Origin: Bombus terrestris
Lineage: Eukaryota > Arthropoda > Insecta > Hymenoptera > Apidae
Direction of reading: 5' to 3'
NCBI RefSeq assembly: GCF_910591885.1
Contig: NC_063271.1
Span: forward strand, 8,797,001 to 8,861,000
DNA length: 64,000 nucleotides
The position numbers and the translations under genes are program-made. Under the pieces are notes generated by a model. That model saw only the letters and a program-made list of their open reading frames with translations. It searched no databases and had not been told where the DNA came from. Positions 25,816 through 38,472 of the stretch are shown here, piece after piece. Numbering within the stretch: the first letter of the stretch is position 1; each line of letters starts with the position of its first letter.

Positions 25816-28800
25816 ATGACTGATAGAATGGCTAGTAGAGAAACATCAATTAATTCGAAAAACTCGGATGACCACAGTGTCGAGGTTCGTAAATTTGCAA
25901 TGAAATACTACAAATTTTCATAACTGCTTTTAACAACATGCACTATAAGTCCATAATTTTTATTATCCAATCTTTCATCCAATAATATTACACAAACAAT
26001 GAAATAAAATTTGAATTCAATAAAATTTCATATTTTAATTCATACACTTAGAAAGAATCATTATTGTACATTTGAAAATCTTAGATATATAGTAATTATT
26101 CTATATATGTACATATTATATTAAAGATTACATGCATATAATAGTAATATAATTTTAATAGTAAGTGTTCAGCATCCAATATGTGCTGATTATAAATTTG
26201 AATTTATATTTTAGACATTGGCAGAAGTCTTCAGGTGTTTCATTTGTATGGAAAAATTGACAGATGCACATCTTTGTCCTCATTGCAGTAAATTATGTTG
26301 TTATACGTGTATCAGGAGGTGGTTGACAGAACAACGTTCACAATGTCCTCATTGTAGAGCTTCCTTGCTTTTACACGAATTAGTTAATTGTAGATGGGTT
26401 GAAGAAGTAACACAGCAGCTTGATACACTTCAAGCTGTTGGTATTTCAAACTCTAGGCATGATGATTCCAATAGAGACAGGTATTTGTAATTTTAGGCTT
26501 ATAGTTCTTTGTTAGTTTAGTAATTAATAACTATATATTATTATATAGTAATAACTATGTATTTTTTAAACAGGTGTACTGTGCATCGTGAAAAATTGTC
26601 TGTTTATTGCTGGACTTGTCGTAGATGCATATGTCATCAATGTGCTCTTTGGGGTGGTACCCATTCAGGACATACTTTCAAGCCACTAGAAGAAGTTTAT
26701 GATCAACATGTTACACAAATAAAGGCAGAAGTAGGTCAATTAAAGAGAAGATTGATGGAGTTAATAAGTCTTGTTCAAGAAGTGGTATGTGTAAATTTCA
26801 ACCAGTATATTGAATATTATAAAATCAAAGTGTTATTTTATATTTAATGTTTCAATAGGAACGAAATGTTGAATCTGTAAGAGCTGCAAAAGATGAAAGA
26901 GTTAGAGAAATTAGAAATGCGGTTGAATTGATGATAGCACGTTTAGATTCTCAGTTAAAAGCTAAATTGTTAACGTTAATGGGTCAAAAGAATTCTTTGA
27001 CATTAGAAACAGAACAGCTAGAGGCTTTATTGCAAGAAGTAGAACATCAATTACACACTTGTACTCGTTCCGAACTTATAATTAAAAGTACAGATCTTTC
27101 ACGGATGATACATCAAGTACGAAAGAAACCGATGACAAGTTTTGTTACTGCTCCTGTTCCAGCTGATTTTCATAGGTTTCATATTTATTCTTTATGCTTC
27201 TATGCAATGTAGGACCAATGTCAAGAAAATATCAATGTTTAATAATAGTTTACTATTTTAGCGAAATCGTTCCGGGATATGATAGTGCTACATTTGCAAT
27301 GCAAAATTTTACACAATTGCAGTTAAAAGCAGATCCAGTATATTCTGCGCCCTTACACGTGAATGGATTATGCTGGAGGTTAAAAGTATATCCTGATGGA
27401 AACGGTGTTGTACGCGGAAATTATTTATCTGTTTTTCTAGAACTAAGCGCAGGTTTACCGGAAACATCGAAGTACGTAAAGATAATTTTATTTTTAATCA
27501 CGTTTTAGTCAAAAATTATTTTTCCAGGTATGAATATCGGGTTGAAATGATTCATCAAGGATCTCGAGATACAAGTAAGAACATCGTTCGAGAATTTGCT
27601 TCTGATTTCGAAATTGGTGAATGCTGGGGCTACAATAGATTTTTCAGATTAGATTTACTTGCAACCGAGGGGTATTTAAATACTGAACTGGATACTCTTA
27701 TATTACGGTAAGTTAAATATGGGATATTTCTTCTTTGTCACAATACTGTGTAATTATAACATGAAAATCAATAACAGATTTCAAGTACGTCCACCAACAT
27801 TCTATCAGCGTTGCAGAGATCAACAATGGTATATCAGTCAATTACTTACAGTCCAGAATCAATATGCTACTCAAATTAATGAGTTGAAAGAGGTACTATG
27901 CAGCTTTGAAATATTCAATTGTATATTTGTACATACCTCATCACATACATTTGTTTGTAGAGATTAGCAATTGAAATATCGCGAAATGCTATGGCTGCAA
28001 CCAGAGTACCTAGTGGAGCAACATTATGTGGGTCAACATCAAATGTGACATCTATAATGATGCAGCAACAGTCACAAACTGTTGGTGATCCATTACTTAA
28101 TTCCAATTCTACACGTTCAGCTGAAACATATCAAAATGGCACATCTACAAGGTAAATTAATATCTTCTTTCTAATTGACATCTTCAAAGTTGTGAGAAAC
28201 AATGTTTTAAGGCCTGAACAATTTCATATTATTTATATAGTAGATCAGTACAAAACGTTCTCCCTGGTGGAGGTAACAGTGGTATTTTATCAGATCAATT
28301 ACTGCCCTTGTGTGAGTTGGGAGAACCTTCAAATATGCGTGCTCTTGGTTCCTCTTCAACGTTGTCTTCTATTTCGTCCAAAACAAGCTTAAAACAACAC
28401 AGAATAAATAACTTAAGCGTTGTTGAAGCTGAACCGCCCGGTATGCATAGTACAAACGATAGTTCTGTAGGAGATTGTCCAGCTACGAGTACTCACTCTC
28501 CGCCTCCTTCATATTCTTCGCCGACAGTACTTAATCAACAACAACTAAATCTCTTGTCTAGTAGCAGCAGTAGTGATAGTGGAGTAAGATATTGAAATTA
28601 ACAAATTTTTGAATAATTTAATTTATATTGAATTTATATACTATTTAAATTGACAATTCATATTTATATATAGGAATTAAGTGAACATGATATATATTTG
28701 GATGAGTGCGAACATAATGAACCACATCTAACCCTTCTAGATGACAATTCTAATGACGAGAATGATGTAGATGATGAAACAATGTCAGGTATACATTGAT

Positions 28801-30792
28801 ACCATTCTATTAAACGTAATATATCCATAATTTGTAATATCAGATTATTCAAGCAAGCTTAATTTCTTATATTATTTTACATCATATAACACTGCAATAT
28901 AATGTACTAATATACTGAACTAGGTACAAGTTCAAATAGAGGTTCTGTAGATGATATGCAGAGACACAGACAATGGGAAAGCAAGTTAGATAAAGGTGTC
29001 GAAAATGAAAAACTCACGAATGAGAAACCAGACGAAGATTTTGTGAAAGAGAATCCTACTCCCCATACTCCTAATCACTTTCAAGCAGTTGCATAGGAAA
29101 TTTTCCGTCTTTTTCTTTTTTAATTATTCTCCGTCCCTTTATGTTTGATTCTATAACGAAAAATAAATATTCCTGTATACGTATTATGATAGTTCAAGTT
29201 ACAGAAACTTGATCTTAATTTATTCATAAATCTAATGGATTTTGCTTTATGTACGATACCTTCTATCAATTGCGATACATAGTTGTATATGCTTCTCTCA
29301 GTATATTTATTAATGAAAAGATATTTTTAATATAATTATGTTTGCAGGAGAAAACGACGTAGAAGTTGCAGAATCATTGACACCGTGGATTCAGAATAAG
29401 CAACGTACAAAGCAGCAGAGTAATCGAGAGGGTACAGGAGATATTCGGAGGTATGTTATTGAAGTTCAAGTATAGCTATAATTATGCCTTACAAAATAAT
29501 TTTTAACAGTTTAATTTGCCATTACAGATTAGGCGGGAATGATAGTTTGGAAGATGAGATTATGTTGCAGCTATTCAAAATACAAGATCGAAATTCTGCT
29601 TGGAGTTCACTATGCTTTAATCAACATGTAGATGATAACTGTGATTCAAGAACGTCATTAACAGCTTTACAACACCATAATTCCAATCCTTTACAACCAG
29701 AACATGACTCAACATCTAATGATCAATTTACTGACAAACGTTCCACATGTCCCTCGCATCTATGCCAGCCACAAATGATGTGCAGTGGTAGACCAAAATT
29801 AAGTCAATTATCTAATATCTGTCCGCAAGAAGTTTCCGGATTAATTGCTTGCGGAAGTCAGACAAGATCTGAACCTGCAACTCGCTCAAATTCAATAGAC
29901 TGTGAAAAAGAACTTCCAAATATATCTGTCGCTAATAAAATTAATCACGAGGTAGAAACATCCAGATCTGATTTGATAGTGCCAAATGGTAAGTAAAATA
30001 TGTTATACATTTATACACAATTTATGTCTTTATTTATATATACATATATAATCATTTGAAATACATACTATTTCAGTATTATTGGATAGCAATAAAATTA
30101 TGTCGAAGCATTTATTATCGCGACGACAATCTTCACCGTCATCGTCTGCTAACGTTAATATTATAAATAATGAAAATAACAAAATATTTGAATTCGAACA
30201 ATTGCTGGAGACCATTCAATTGTCTTCGATGTTTCAAAAGGACACTGCCAGTTGTTTCAATAAATTAAGGTATCTATCATTTCTAATTATTTTAAGAAAT
30301 GATATTTAACAAAATTGCATTTTTTAATACGTTAAAACTATTAATAGGAAAAATATTCCGTTAGAGGGAAAATCTAATGGTTGTGTCACTGCCACTATCA
30401 AATCTACTGCACTTTCATTAGGACATGATGTTCCATTATCGTCTACAAGCAATGCAGCAACAGATTCTATACCGAGTCCCAATAACTATAGCTGGGCACC
30501 AGCGCTGTATCAACACAAACACGGTTAGTATAATCATTTATATATAATAATATTAACTTAATATTAAATCATTAAGATGATCTTACTTCAGGTCAGAAGA
30601 ATGTTTTAGAGACTACCATGCCAGCATCTTCTAATGATTCTTCCAATAAATGTACCGCGGAAAAGTAAATACAATTTACTATTTTGTTAATAAAATATTA
30701 CTTATACTTCTTAATTTTATAAATATAGTATATTTAAAAATATAAGATGATATTATTATTGTTACAGATCGTTAGAAGAAACTAACTCGTGA
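25816..30792 (+). CDS. TRIM37: E3 ubiquitin-protein ligase TRIM37
   Basis: Tripartite-motif E3 ligase; the vertebrate protein acts in centrosome and peroxisome control and in histone H2A ubiquitination. Ten shared exons are 25816-25884, 26215-26480, 26574-26784, 26859-27175, 27262-27471, 27528-27707, 27778-27892, 27961-28151, 28241-28583 and 28674-28788. The long form adds 29348-29450, 29528-29988, 30077-30269, 30348-30523, 30592-30664 and 30768-30792, for 3048 nt and 1015 residues. Order: RING (CFICMEK with CPHC pairs, about 32-70), B-box 2 (CTVHREKLSVYCWTC), coiled coil (about 150-270), and MATH/TRAF domain (GLCWRLKVYPDGNGVVRG and FASDFEIGECWGYNRFF). Identity to the vertebrate protein is very high across these. 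The tail is low-complexity and Ser-rich. The tail exon beginning GENDVE matches the vertebrate tail, which supports the long form as ancestral. A short form ends in a separate exon. Drosophila is generally thought to lack this gene. Confidence 0.95.
28924..29096 (+). CDS. TRIM37: alternative terminal exon of TRIM37 (short isoform)
   Basis: This exon follows a TAG acceptor, joins in phase to the donor at 28788 (codon G split after its first base) and stays open for 57 codons to a TAG at 29094-29096. The resulting short isoform would be 729 residues. No in-phase donor was seen in it, so it can only be a last exon. Its sequence is hydrophilic (GSVDDMQRHRQWESK). AATAAA occurs about 65 bp after the stop. 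The exon at 29348 uses the same donor and phase for the long isoform. Transcript data would be needed to know which form dominates. Confidence 0.65.
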
Positions 30793-32502
30793 AATTCGCT
30801 TTGAATTGCATCTGTGACACCTAACATTACAAATGTTCTGTGATTTTTTTTATTTATCTAAACGTTATGTTAACTAATATTATTAAAAGTGATAGAACAA
30901 TAGTAAAAACAGTAAGATTTGGAGACCTGATATTTCAATATTTTGATGTGGTAAGTGATATACTTTATTAAAATCAATATTTTGCAGCAGGTGCCAAATA
31001 CTATTAAAAAGTATAAGATATTGCATATATATTCACGATTATACAGGGTGGTTGGTAACTGGTGGTACAAGCGGAAAGGGGGTGATTCTACGCGAAAAAA
31101 GAAGTCGAAAATATAGAATAAAAATTTTTCTTTTGAGGCTTTGTTTTCGAGAAAATCGACTTTGAATTTTCGCTCGGTACGCGTGCACTTTATCACGTCT
31201 CGTTATAACGGATTTCACTGTAGATCGTTGTCTCGATGGATATTATTGCAGTTTAAGTTTGTTTTTGCCATAACGGAAAATTAGGAATACATAATGAAAT
31301 AATATGAAGTAATCACAAAGTTTATTACTACAAAAATTGCTGAAAATGTTGCCCATTCTGCCGAACACGTACTTCTGCTCTTCCAATTAAATTTCTATGA
31401 ACACTTTCTAAGTCGATTTTCTCGAAAACAAAGCCTCAAACGAAAAATTTTTATTCTATATTTTTCGACTTCTTTTTTCGCGTAGAATCACTCCCTTTCC
31501 GCTTGTACCACCAGTTACCAACCACCCTGTATAAGAGTGATTCAGTATTTGCTATAAAACAACTTCTTTAAACCGTAGTCGAACATTAGTAATATAAAAT
31601 CCATTTTTTTCAGTTTAAAAGGTATATATAAAAAAAAATATACTATGTATATAAAATATATCCAAATCTAAGTAAACTTAGACTCCAATATTAATATATT
31701 GTATAGTATCAAAATACTCAATACGTTTATCTCTGCAGATGGTTATGGTGTTACAAGTATTATGAGAACAAATTTTATATTATTTTTATGTGATTGCTTG
31801 TGATTATACATAAAGCGAGCACAGCCCATGACAGTGGAATAAAATAAAGAATATAACTAATTATATATCCATTATTATTCTACCTATTATGTACTTAAAT
31901 CTTACTATAAGTACATAAAAAAGGAGTCTTAATATGTCAACACGTTAGAGACTTATACACTTTGTAAAAAGTATAAGTTAATTACTGTTTGCAGTTCAAG
32001 CTTTGGCGTTTATTACATTTACATAATAAAGTGTTATTAAAACACAGACCACTTCTTACTCTTATCACATATAACAAATACATTCGTACACATCTATATC
32101 ACATGAATGGGGTCGAGAGTTAGAAGTAGCTCAATGTTTTCAGGATGCTAATACATTATTACGTTTATAATAAAAGTTATCTAAGCTGTTAATAGTATAC
32201 ATAAAACAGTGATTAAGATATATGATAGCGCGTACAAATATCTTGTACAAAACCTTTTATATGTATTGTTCTTTATTTTCGTTTATTTACGAGACTTATC
32301 TAAAATTATTTAGACACGTCTAAAGTTATTTAAAGCAAAGAAACTCAATAATGGACCAGCAAATAAAAAATGATTGTTTTTTATTAAAATTTTTTTATGA
32401 AAATATTGCCTTTTTTAATATTATGCGTGGAATATGCAATAAGAAAAAGATATTTGTTTTATCTTACTATTATCTTGTATTAGAGCTAAGGAAAATAGAT
32501 TG
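30793..32502. other. convergent 3' flanks of TRIM37 and FBXO21
   Basis: This 1.7-kb AT-rich stretch contains the 486-bp hairpin element (31044-31529). Outside it there are AATAAA signals near 31840 and nothing coding. Confidence 0.5.
31044..31529. mobile_element. 486-bp long-inverted-repeat (hairpin) element
   Basis: The ends CAGGGTGGTTGGTAACTGGT at 31044 and its reverse complement at 31529 begin inverted arms of about 118 bp (31044-31161 and 31411-31529) that differ at only a handful of positions. The element is flanked by TATA on both sides (31040-31043 and 31530-31533), a TA or TATA target duplication. The arms would form a near-perfect hairpin if transcribed. The loop carries a short minus-strand open stretch (31408-31328) ending GRAEVRVRQNGQHFQQFL and a stop. 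That stretch resembles the C-terminal end of transposase-like ORFs in insects. The element is therefore probably a non-autonomous transposon derivative. Confidence 0.8.
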
Positions 32503-35500
32503 TTAAGTGGTACTGTAGGTCATTCCATTTTGCATGTTTGTAACAAGCAATTCATTGCAAATTTTTTCATCTTCTGGGTATTCTCTTGCTTTCTCCTCAT
32601 TTGGTATATAATGAGCACCACTGAATTTATAAAAGTATCTGCCAATCGCGTGATGATGTATCCATCCTGGATTAGAAGCTAACTCTAAATTTTCTAATAA
32701 TAAATTCATATGTATTATTTAAACATATTCTGTTTTTTTTTCTTTATAAGTGAATAATAAGTAATATATTACCTTGTGCCACATAATGGCATGACCCATC
32801 ATCAACAAATATGTTATAAAATGGTTGACCTGGACCATCCACTAATCCACCTACGTTCATTTCATTCATCCATTCTGTAGTCGCTGTACAATAGGTGTCC
32901 CATCCTGTTATTACACACATGTATCCATGTATTTTATGTTTCATTATCAACCCTATTGCATATTTTATGCTTGGAACTCTTCTTTTCGGCCTTACTTCTT
33001 CCTGAATAAAATACATGCAACTTATAAATTTTTGTAATAAGCTGATATTATCTGAAAATCTTGACATATATTATTGATGATCTTACTGTAGATTCTAACT
33101 TCTTCTGATATGATTGGAAAATATGGATATTAAACGTCTGTAATATTAGATTTGCCTGTCCTCTTGATATTAACTCTAAATCCTAATATTTTGATAAATT
33201 TTTTATGTAAATGAAAACTTAATTTTTCGTAACAGATATTTATTTCATAAAATACCTCTGGTATGTTTTCTAGTCTCTTCACTAATTCACTTAAGTCCAT
33301 GGATTGTGACATATATATTCGACCTAGTTGTAAAATCGTATTTGCGTCATTGGGTTGTATCATGTATTGGAGTTCAAGAGCAGAACGTAACCTTGCAGTT
33401 CTACCATTTATATGAGTATGTTGCCTAGCAGCTATTTCCAAATTATTTGCCATTCTTGTTACTACCTGTTAAGTATTACTGTACATATTAGATATTCAAA
33501 GAACAACAGAAAGAAAGAATTTTCAGGTCAAAGAAAATGTATAAACCTCTATAGCAGTTGCTGCCTCATGAATATTATGTTTTTCTATTGGACATCTTGA
33601 AACACCACCAATTCGAGGACAATTCCTCTTAGTTAGAAATTGACCACCATTGAAAACATCAATATAAAAATTTTCCGTATCCTTAAATTGTGGTCCACTA
33701 AAATAAAACATGTAATAATATCTAAAAAAAATATAGTATAGATAAAATTAAAAATCAAATGCTTATTGCATTAAGGTTATCAGATTCATATAAATCTGAA
33801 ATATATATTATTATTTTATTTGTTTATTCTTCATCCATATACCACTGTATGTTTGTAGATATATATAAATCTTATTTCTAACATATAAACCGTTACAATT
33901 AGAACTTAATATAAATTAACTTAACTCAACTTAACCCTTAACCCCCCTCAACTTAACTTAACGAGTTCTGAAATATAATTATATTAATTGTACCCATATT
34001 ATTTGTAAACTTACTATGTTTCTTTCCAACGTAGCAAAAAATGAGATGGGAAACTAACAGGTTCACAGTGTATGCCAAGTCTTCGAGCAACACTTTCAAA
34101 TACTATTGCTAAAGTTATAGGAATTCCCCGTCTACGTTCCAAAACCTAAATGAAAAGTTGTAAATATTGCATTTATTTTATAATATGAAATTACATATTA
34201 CTTTTTCTACTTTTTATAATATTCATAACTTACACGATCTATGAATGAATTTTCCGATGAATAATACATTTCACTGTTTCCATAGAATCCTAACCTTTTA
34301 AATAATACTTCGCATAATGCATCTGTTAGTTGTCTTGTTTCTGTAATATTCCACTGATTGTCACCAATAATATTATTTTTCCAAAAATTAAATCTTTCAG
34401 TTGGAATTGAAAATATAGTATGATTTGGATATCGTTCTTTGAGCAGCTCTTTAGTTTGTTCTGCAATATTATCTAATGCTGATGATATTGCAAAATATGA
34501 CACATGTCTTTCTGGTTGACTCCACTGTGCCACAATAGTTGCACCACGTTCTAAGGTCTGTTGTTGTGGTGGTAAAGATAGAAATTTTTTCCATTCATCC
34601 TTCAAATGGGTTTGTTTCAAATATCGAACAATTTTAAGAGCATAATACCTATGTGTTAAATTGCTGACTCTGAAAGAATTTATAATAACATCATTACCCA
34701 GAATTCTAAGACAAAAATACCTTATATTCATATACTTACATAGCAGGATGTTTGATTAAGCTAACAAGTTCATCTACCAGAAAATAATAAGCTAAAGGAT
34801 GAGCACCTTCTTTTGGACAAAATAAAGAATCAAACTCTTTAAATTCCGAATTAGATAATTCTTGCATTCTATAATGTTTACTAGACATAGAAGATAAATG
34901 ATAAAGCAATTTCATTCTACTACTCGAGCTACTCTTTGCTTCCTCCTTCCAATTTATCGTTCGATGATCCAACTCATTATTTGTTTGATATATTTCTCTC
35001 AAATGTGGCCATCTGTTATTAAAAAAATAATAATAACAGTATTGATAATAAAAATAATATCGAATGTTTTAAATAAAATCAGTTGTAAAAGTTGTTTAAA
35101 TTATGTTCAGAAAAGATTTTATCTTGTAACAATCAAAGAAAATATCTCTAACTTGGATATTCTGTATTTATAGTGTACAATATATACTTATAAATAGTAC
35201 ATAAATAAGAATTTATATCTCGAACTTTGAAATAATAATTTGCGTTTCTCGTCTGCTAATACAAAAAGAATTTATTTGATCTATTCAAAATAAATAAAGT
35301 CATAATCATTCAAAGAAAACAAAGGACGTATGTAATTCACTCGATTTTTATTTTAACAATAATACCTTTGAAAAAATTTTGTCTTCCAAAGTTTATTATT
35401 TTCATTGACAATTTTGTACAAACTCCTGCAGGTCGAACTGAAATGAACGACATCTGAAAAGCTAAGTCGTTTATCTTCCAAAATGTACACAATTACCTCC

Positions 35501-35532
35501 CCAGGTAATACGATTATTGCGTCACTTGACAT
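32503..35532 (-). CDS. FBXO21: F-box only protein 21 (FBXO21)
   Basis: Substrate-recognition subunit of an SCF (SKP1-CUL1-F-box) ubiquitin ligase. Nine exons (35532-35366, 35012-34740, 34669-34234, 34145-34015, 33697-33547, 33465-33256, 33182-33087, 33001-32773, 32693-32503) sum to 1884 nt, 627 residues, essentially the length of the vertebrate protein. The F-box is at residues about 8-52 (LPGEVIVYILEDKRLSFSDV). The middle is a transglutaminase-like SirB1 region (RRRGIPITLAIVFESVARRL). The C-terminus is a YccV/HspQ hemimethylated-DNA-binding-like domain (IMKHKIHGYMCVITGWD and GQPFYNIFVDDGS). This three-part order is unique to FBXO21, which makes the call firm. The start is the Met 7 residues before the F-box core. 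Confidence 0.95.
33917..33963. repeat. AACTT-type short repeat in an FBXO21 intron
   Basis: Degenerate repeats of TTAAC and TCAAC around a CCCCCC run sit inside the intron between exons 4 and 5. It is not the TTAGG insect telomere unit. Simple sequence only. Confidence 0.5.
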
Positions 35533-36625
35533 TTCTTATAATTTCCTTTTCTAATATGCGATTAAACTAAATCTCCTATACGTAAAATATCATCAACAAA
35601 TTGAACGAAACACATTCCCAATATATGTCTGCCATTACATTAGCTCAACAACAGAAGTTTTCTACATTCGAGAACACTCAAACTGACACTTTCATGAAGA
35701 AACGTGGACAAAGAGGAAAATTTTTACTAATACCGCTGCTTACAGATAAAAACTGCCACCGCGGTAATGGCAATAGTCGGCCAGTCAGTATTGCACGAGT
35801 CACGAGTATTAACCAATAGGAACAACATTCTTTTCTAAACCAATACAAGAACTTCCAATAGTAGCTCTGTATTAAAATACACGGTTTATAAACTAATAAA
35901 CAAACTGCGAATATTAATGAGAAATTTATACATGTAAAAATGTATAACATAGTATGCAGAAATATATAAAATATCTAGTGTAAAATATTTAGATTCCACT
36001 TCTTTAGTTATATTCGTAAAAATTGCATGAATATCAACAGTTTTCTTGTAACAGATGTATGTATATCTTTTATTATCACATATGTACGTTCTTTTTTTTT
36101 TTAACCCTCCATGCAGCCTTCATATCTTACCCGCACCGCGCTTGTATGCAGGAGAATCATCAACACATACCGATGCATGCATTTTTACTTATTTATTGGA
36201 AATGAGCACTACACAATCTCAAATACAATTAAATTCTAAAAGTAGTATATATTGTGACACATAAGAGAACTTTCTATGTACGAAAACTTATTAAATAGAA
36301 TTCGAGTTTTCTAAGAAATAACGAGTTTTTTTAAATAAATGATTACTTCAACTTTATAAATAGGCTGCGAATATTTATCCAAATTCATATTTTTATGAAG
36401 AAAGTTTGAAAAAATGCAATTTATGTAGAAAATTGTTTGATTTATGTTTGTACTTGACAGTTTTATATATTTTTGCATATTATTCGCATTCAATGTATTA
36501 TCTCGTTCTTAAATTTTCTATAAATACGTAAAAATCTGCAGTCTATTTATAATAAATACCGCTACTTTTATTTTGCATTTTATTACATAAAAATTTTTAT
36601 GGATTCATTCGATGCTCGAATTAAT
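35533..36625. other. intergenic region between FBXO21 and tektin-1
   Basis: About 1.1 kb between the FBXO21 start and the tektin-1 stop, both on the minus strand. The part nearest FBXO21 (about 35690-35840) is richer in GC and probably holds its promoter and 5' UTR. The rest is AT-rich 3' flank. No other gene seen. Confidence 0.45.
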
Positions 36626-38472
36626 TTAATATGTGTGATAATCCATGCTTTGACGAAGAGTCATGCAGTCGACCTCATCGATTTTTAACGTGTTTATTTT
36701 AACATTGATATCTTCCTCAATTTGAATTTGTGTTTTGAGTAAATAACGCAACGATGCCTGAGACTGAAACAACAATTGTATTATCATTTATAATAAGCTG
36801 ATTAAACAACAGAATGATAAACAATAAAACGTATGAACTATAAACCTCGAATATAGTTGTTTGTAGTTTCGACACAATCTCACGTAAATCATATACTTCC
36901 TTTACAAGATTAATTTCCACTAGATCTCGTGTAAGTTCTAATCCTGGCCTTTGACAACGATTACCGAGTCTCGTATGCGCCAAAGCTAAGAAACTTTCTT
37001 TCTCCGCGATTGATTTCTCAATGCGTGTAATATTACTCTTCATTTCCGCTGCTTGTCGCATGATCTGTTTCGTGTACATACACACATGTAACGTTTTTAT
37101 TCAATGATTCATATTTAAACTAAAAAATGCAATGAATATTCATGCATAATTGTTTCCATGTACCTCAGCATGTTGTAATTCTAATTTTATTTTCGCTTCT
37201 TTCGTTTCTTCGATGCGCCGCCTGAAGGCCTCGTCAGTAGCATTTTTCTGATCATTTAGATCATTGATCACTTGCTTTATAATCGTATCGATATAACAGC
37301 GCAATGGTCTAGCGCTATTTACCTCTTTCGAAGCGTTAATGATATTGTTATTAGTCTGCATTTCCCATTCGTTCAACTCTATCGTTCTTAATATGTAAAA
37401 ATAAATATTAAAAGTTAGGTAAACTTAAGAAAATACTGAAATAATGAAAAATAAGAGAGCTAAAGTGATACTTGCGATGGATCAAGTCGCGATGTACCAT
37501 GATAAATACTTAAATTTAAATTAGTTTCCTTCAAATTCAAGTTGTGTTTGTCAATGCGCAAATTATTTTCTTTATCCTCGAGCTCGTGATCCATGTAATA
37601 AAGCGTCGCTTTAAGACGACGTATTTGTTCCTGCGTTTGTTCCAGAGTCCGAACTAATAAACTTTCGACGCCTTTGATCACCTCACATTCTTTTAATAAT
37701 TCTTTTTCTATGTCGTCCTGAACTAAATCAATTCCTAATCTATGCTCTCTATAATTGAAATAATAGTACAATTTAACAGATATCCTATTTTTATAAAAAG
37801 TTAAAACTATATGAAATGGTTACAGCTTTCTTTTTAGTTTTGTATATCGGACCTAAAAATGAGGCATTTTTCGCAAATGACAAAAGCGTTTTTCCTCACG
37901 GATGACAGAGCATCCATGATACGCTCCTTGTATATTGACAAAGCATCGATTTCAAGGAGAACTTCCTTCCTTATACGCAGCAGTTCTCTTTTACGAAATT
38001 CGATGTCCTCGATTTTTTCTTTCAGCCTGTGATCTGTTTCTTCTTTATTGTTTCGTACTTTCTCGGAGCTTAATTCGCAAACACGCTGAGATTCGTTAAG
38101 TAGCCGATCTGCTAGTTCCTGCTGTGCTTCAGAACATCGATACCTAATCGTAATTTTATAGATAATTTTTATATTTATGTAAATATTCTTAATTCTATAA
38201 TTTAAATTCTATAATTCTAAAATTCTGTAATTCTATAATTATAATAATATAATTATATAATTCTTTTATTAATAATTTATTAATTATATAATGTTTTTTA
38301 ATTTCAAATATTTAGTATTTTAGAGTATTATATAAATATAAAGCATTTAAGTTCTTGTTTATAGAATTGAAATTAAATACTCGTACCTGTGGCGATTATT
38401 TAAATGCCATTGATGTAAACTAAATTTCAATGTTGGCGGTGGAACTATTTCAGGTGGTCGTTTGTTCGGCAT
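36626..38472 (-). CDS. TEKT1: tektin-1, axonemal doublet microtubule protein
   Basis: Coiled-coil filament protein inside ciliary and flagellar doublet microtubules; in insects it is expected in sperm and chordotonal cilia. Six exons (38472-38387, 38143-37853, 37748-37476, 37386-37164, 37064-36846, 36757-36626) sum to 1224 nt, 407 residues, near the 418 of vertebrate tektin-1. The N-terminus (PPTLKFSLHQWHLNN), REHRLGIDLVQDDIEKELLK and KINTLKIDEVDCMTLRQS match tektin-1 rather than other tektins. The tektin signature nonapeptide RPNVELCRD appears as RPGLELTRD, so two changes include loss of its cysteine. The intron between exons 3 and 4 only keeps frame and homology with a GC donor (GCAAGT). 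The gene is head-to-head with Bre1. Confidence 0.92.
38170..38300. repeat. AT-rich tandem repeat in tektin-1 intron 1
   Basis: Repeated ATTCTATAATT/ATTCTGTAATT units about 8-14 bp apart, followed by ATTATATAAT runs, make up most of the intron between exons 1 and 2. It is low-complexity DNA. Confidence 0.6.

Noticed and set aside
33917..33963. Telomere-like repeat in FBXO21 intron
   Set aside because: The units are AACTT/TTAAC variants, not TTAGG, and the run is under 50 bp.
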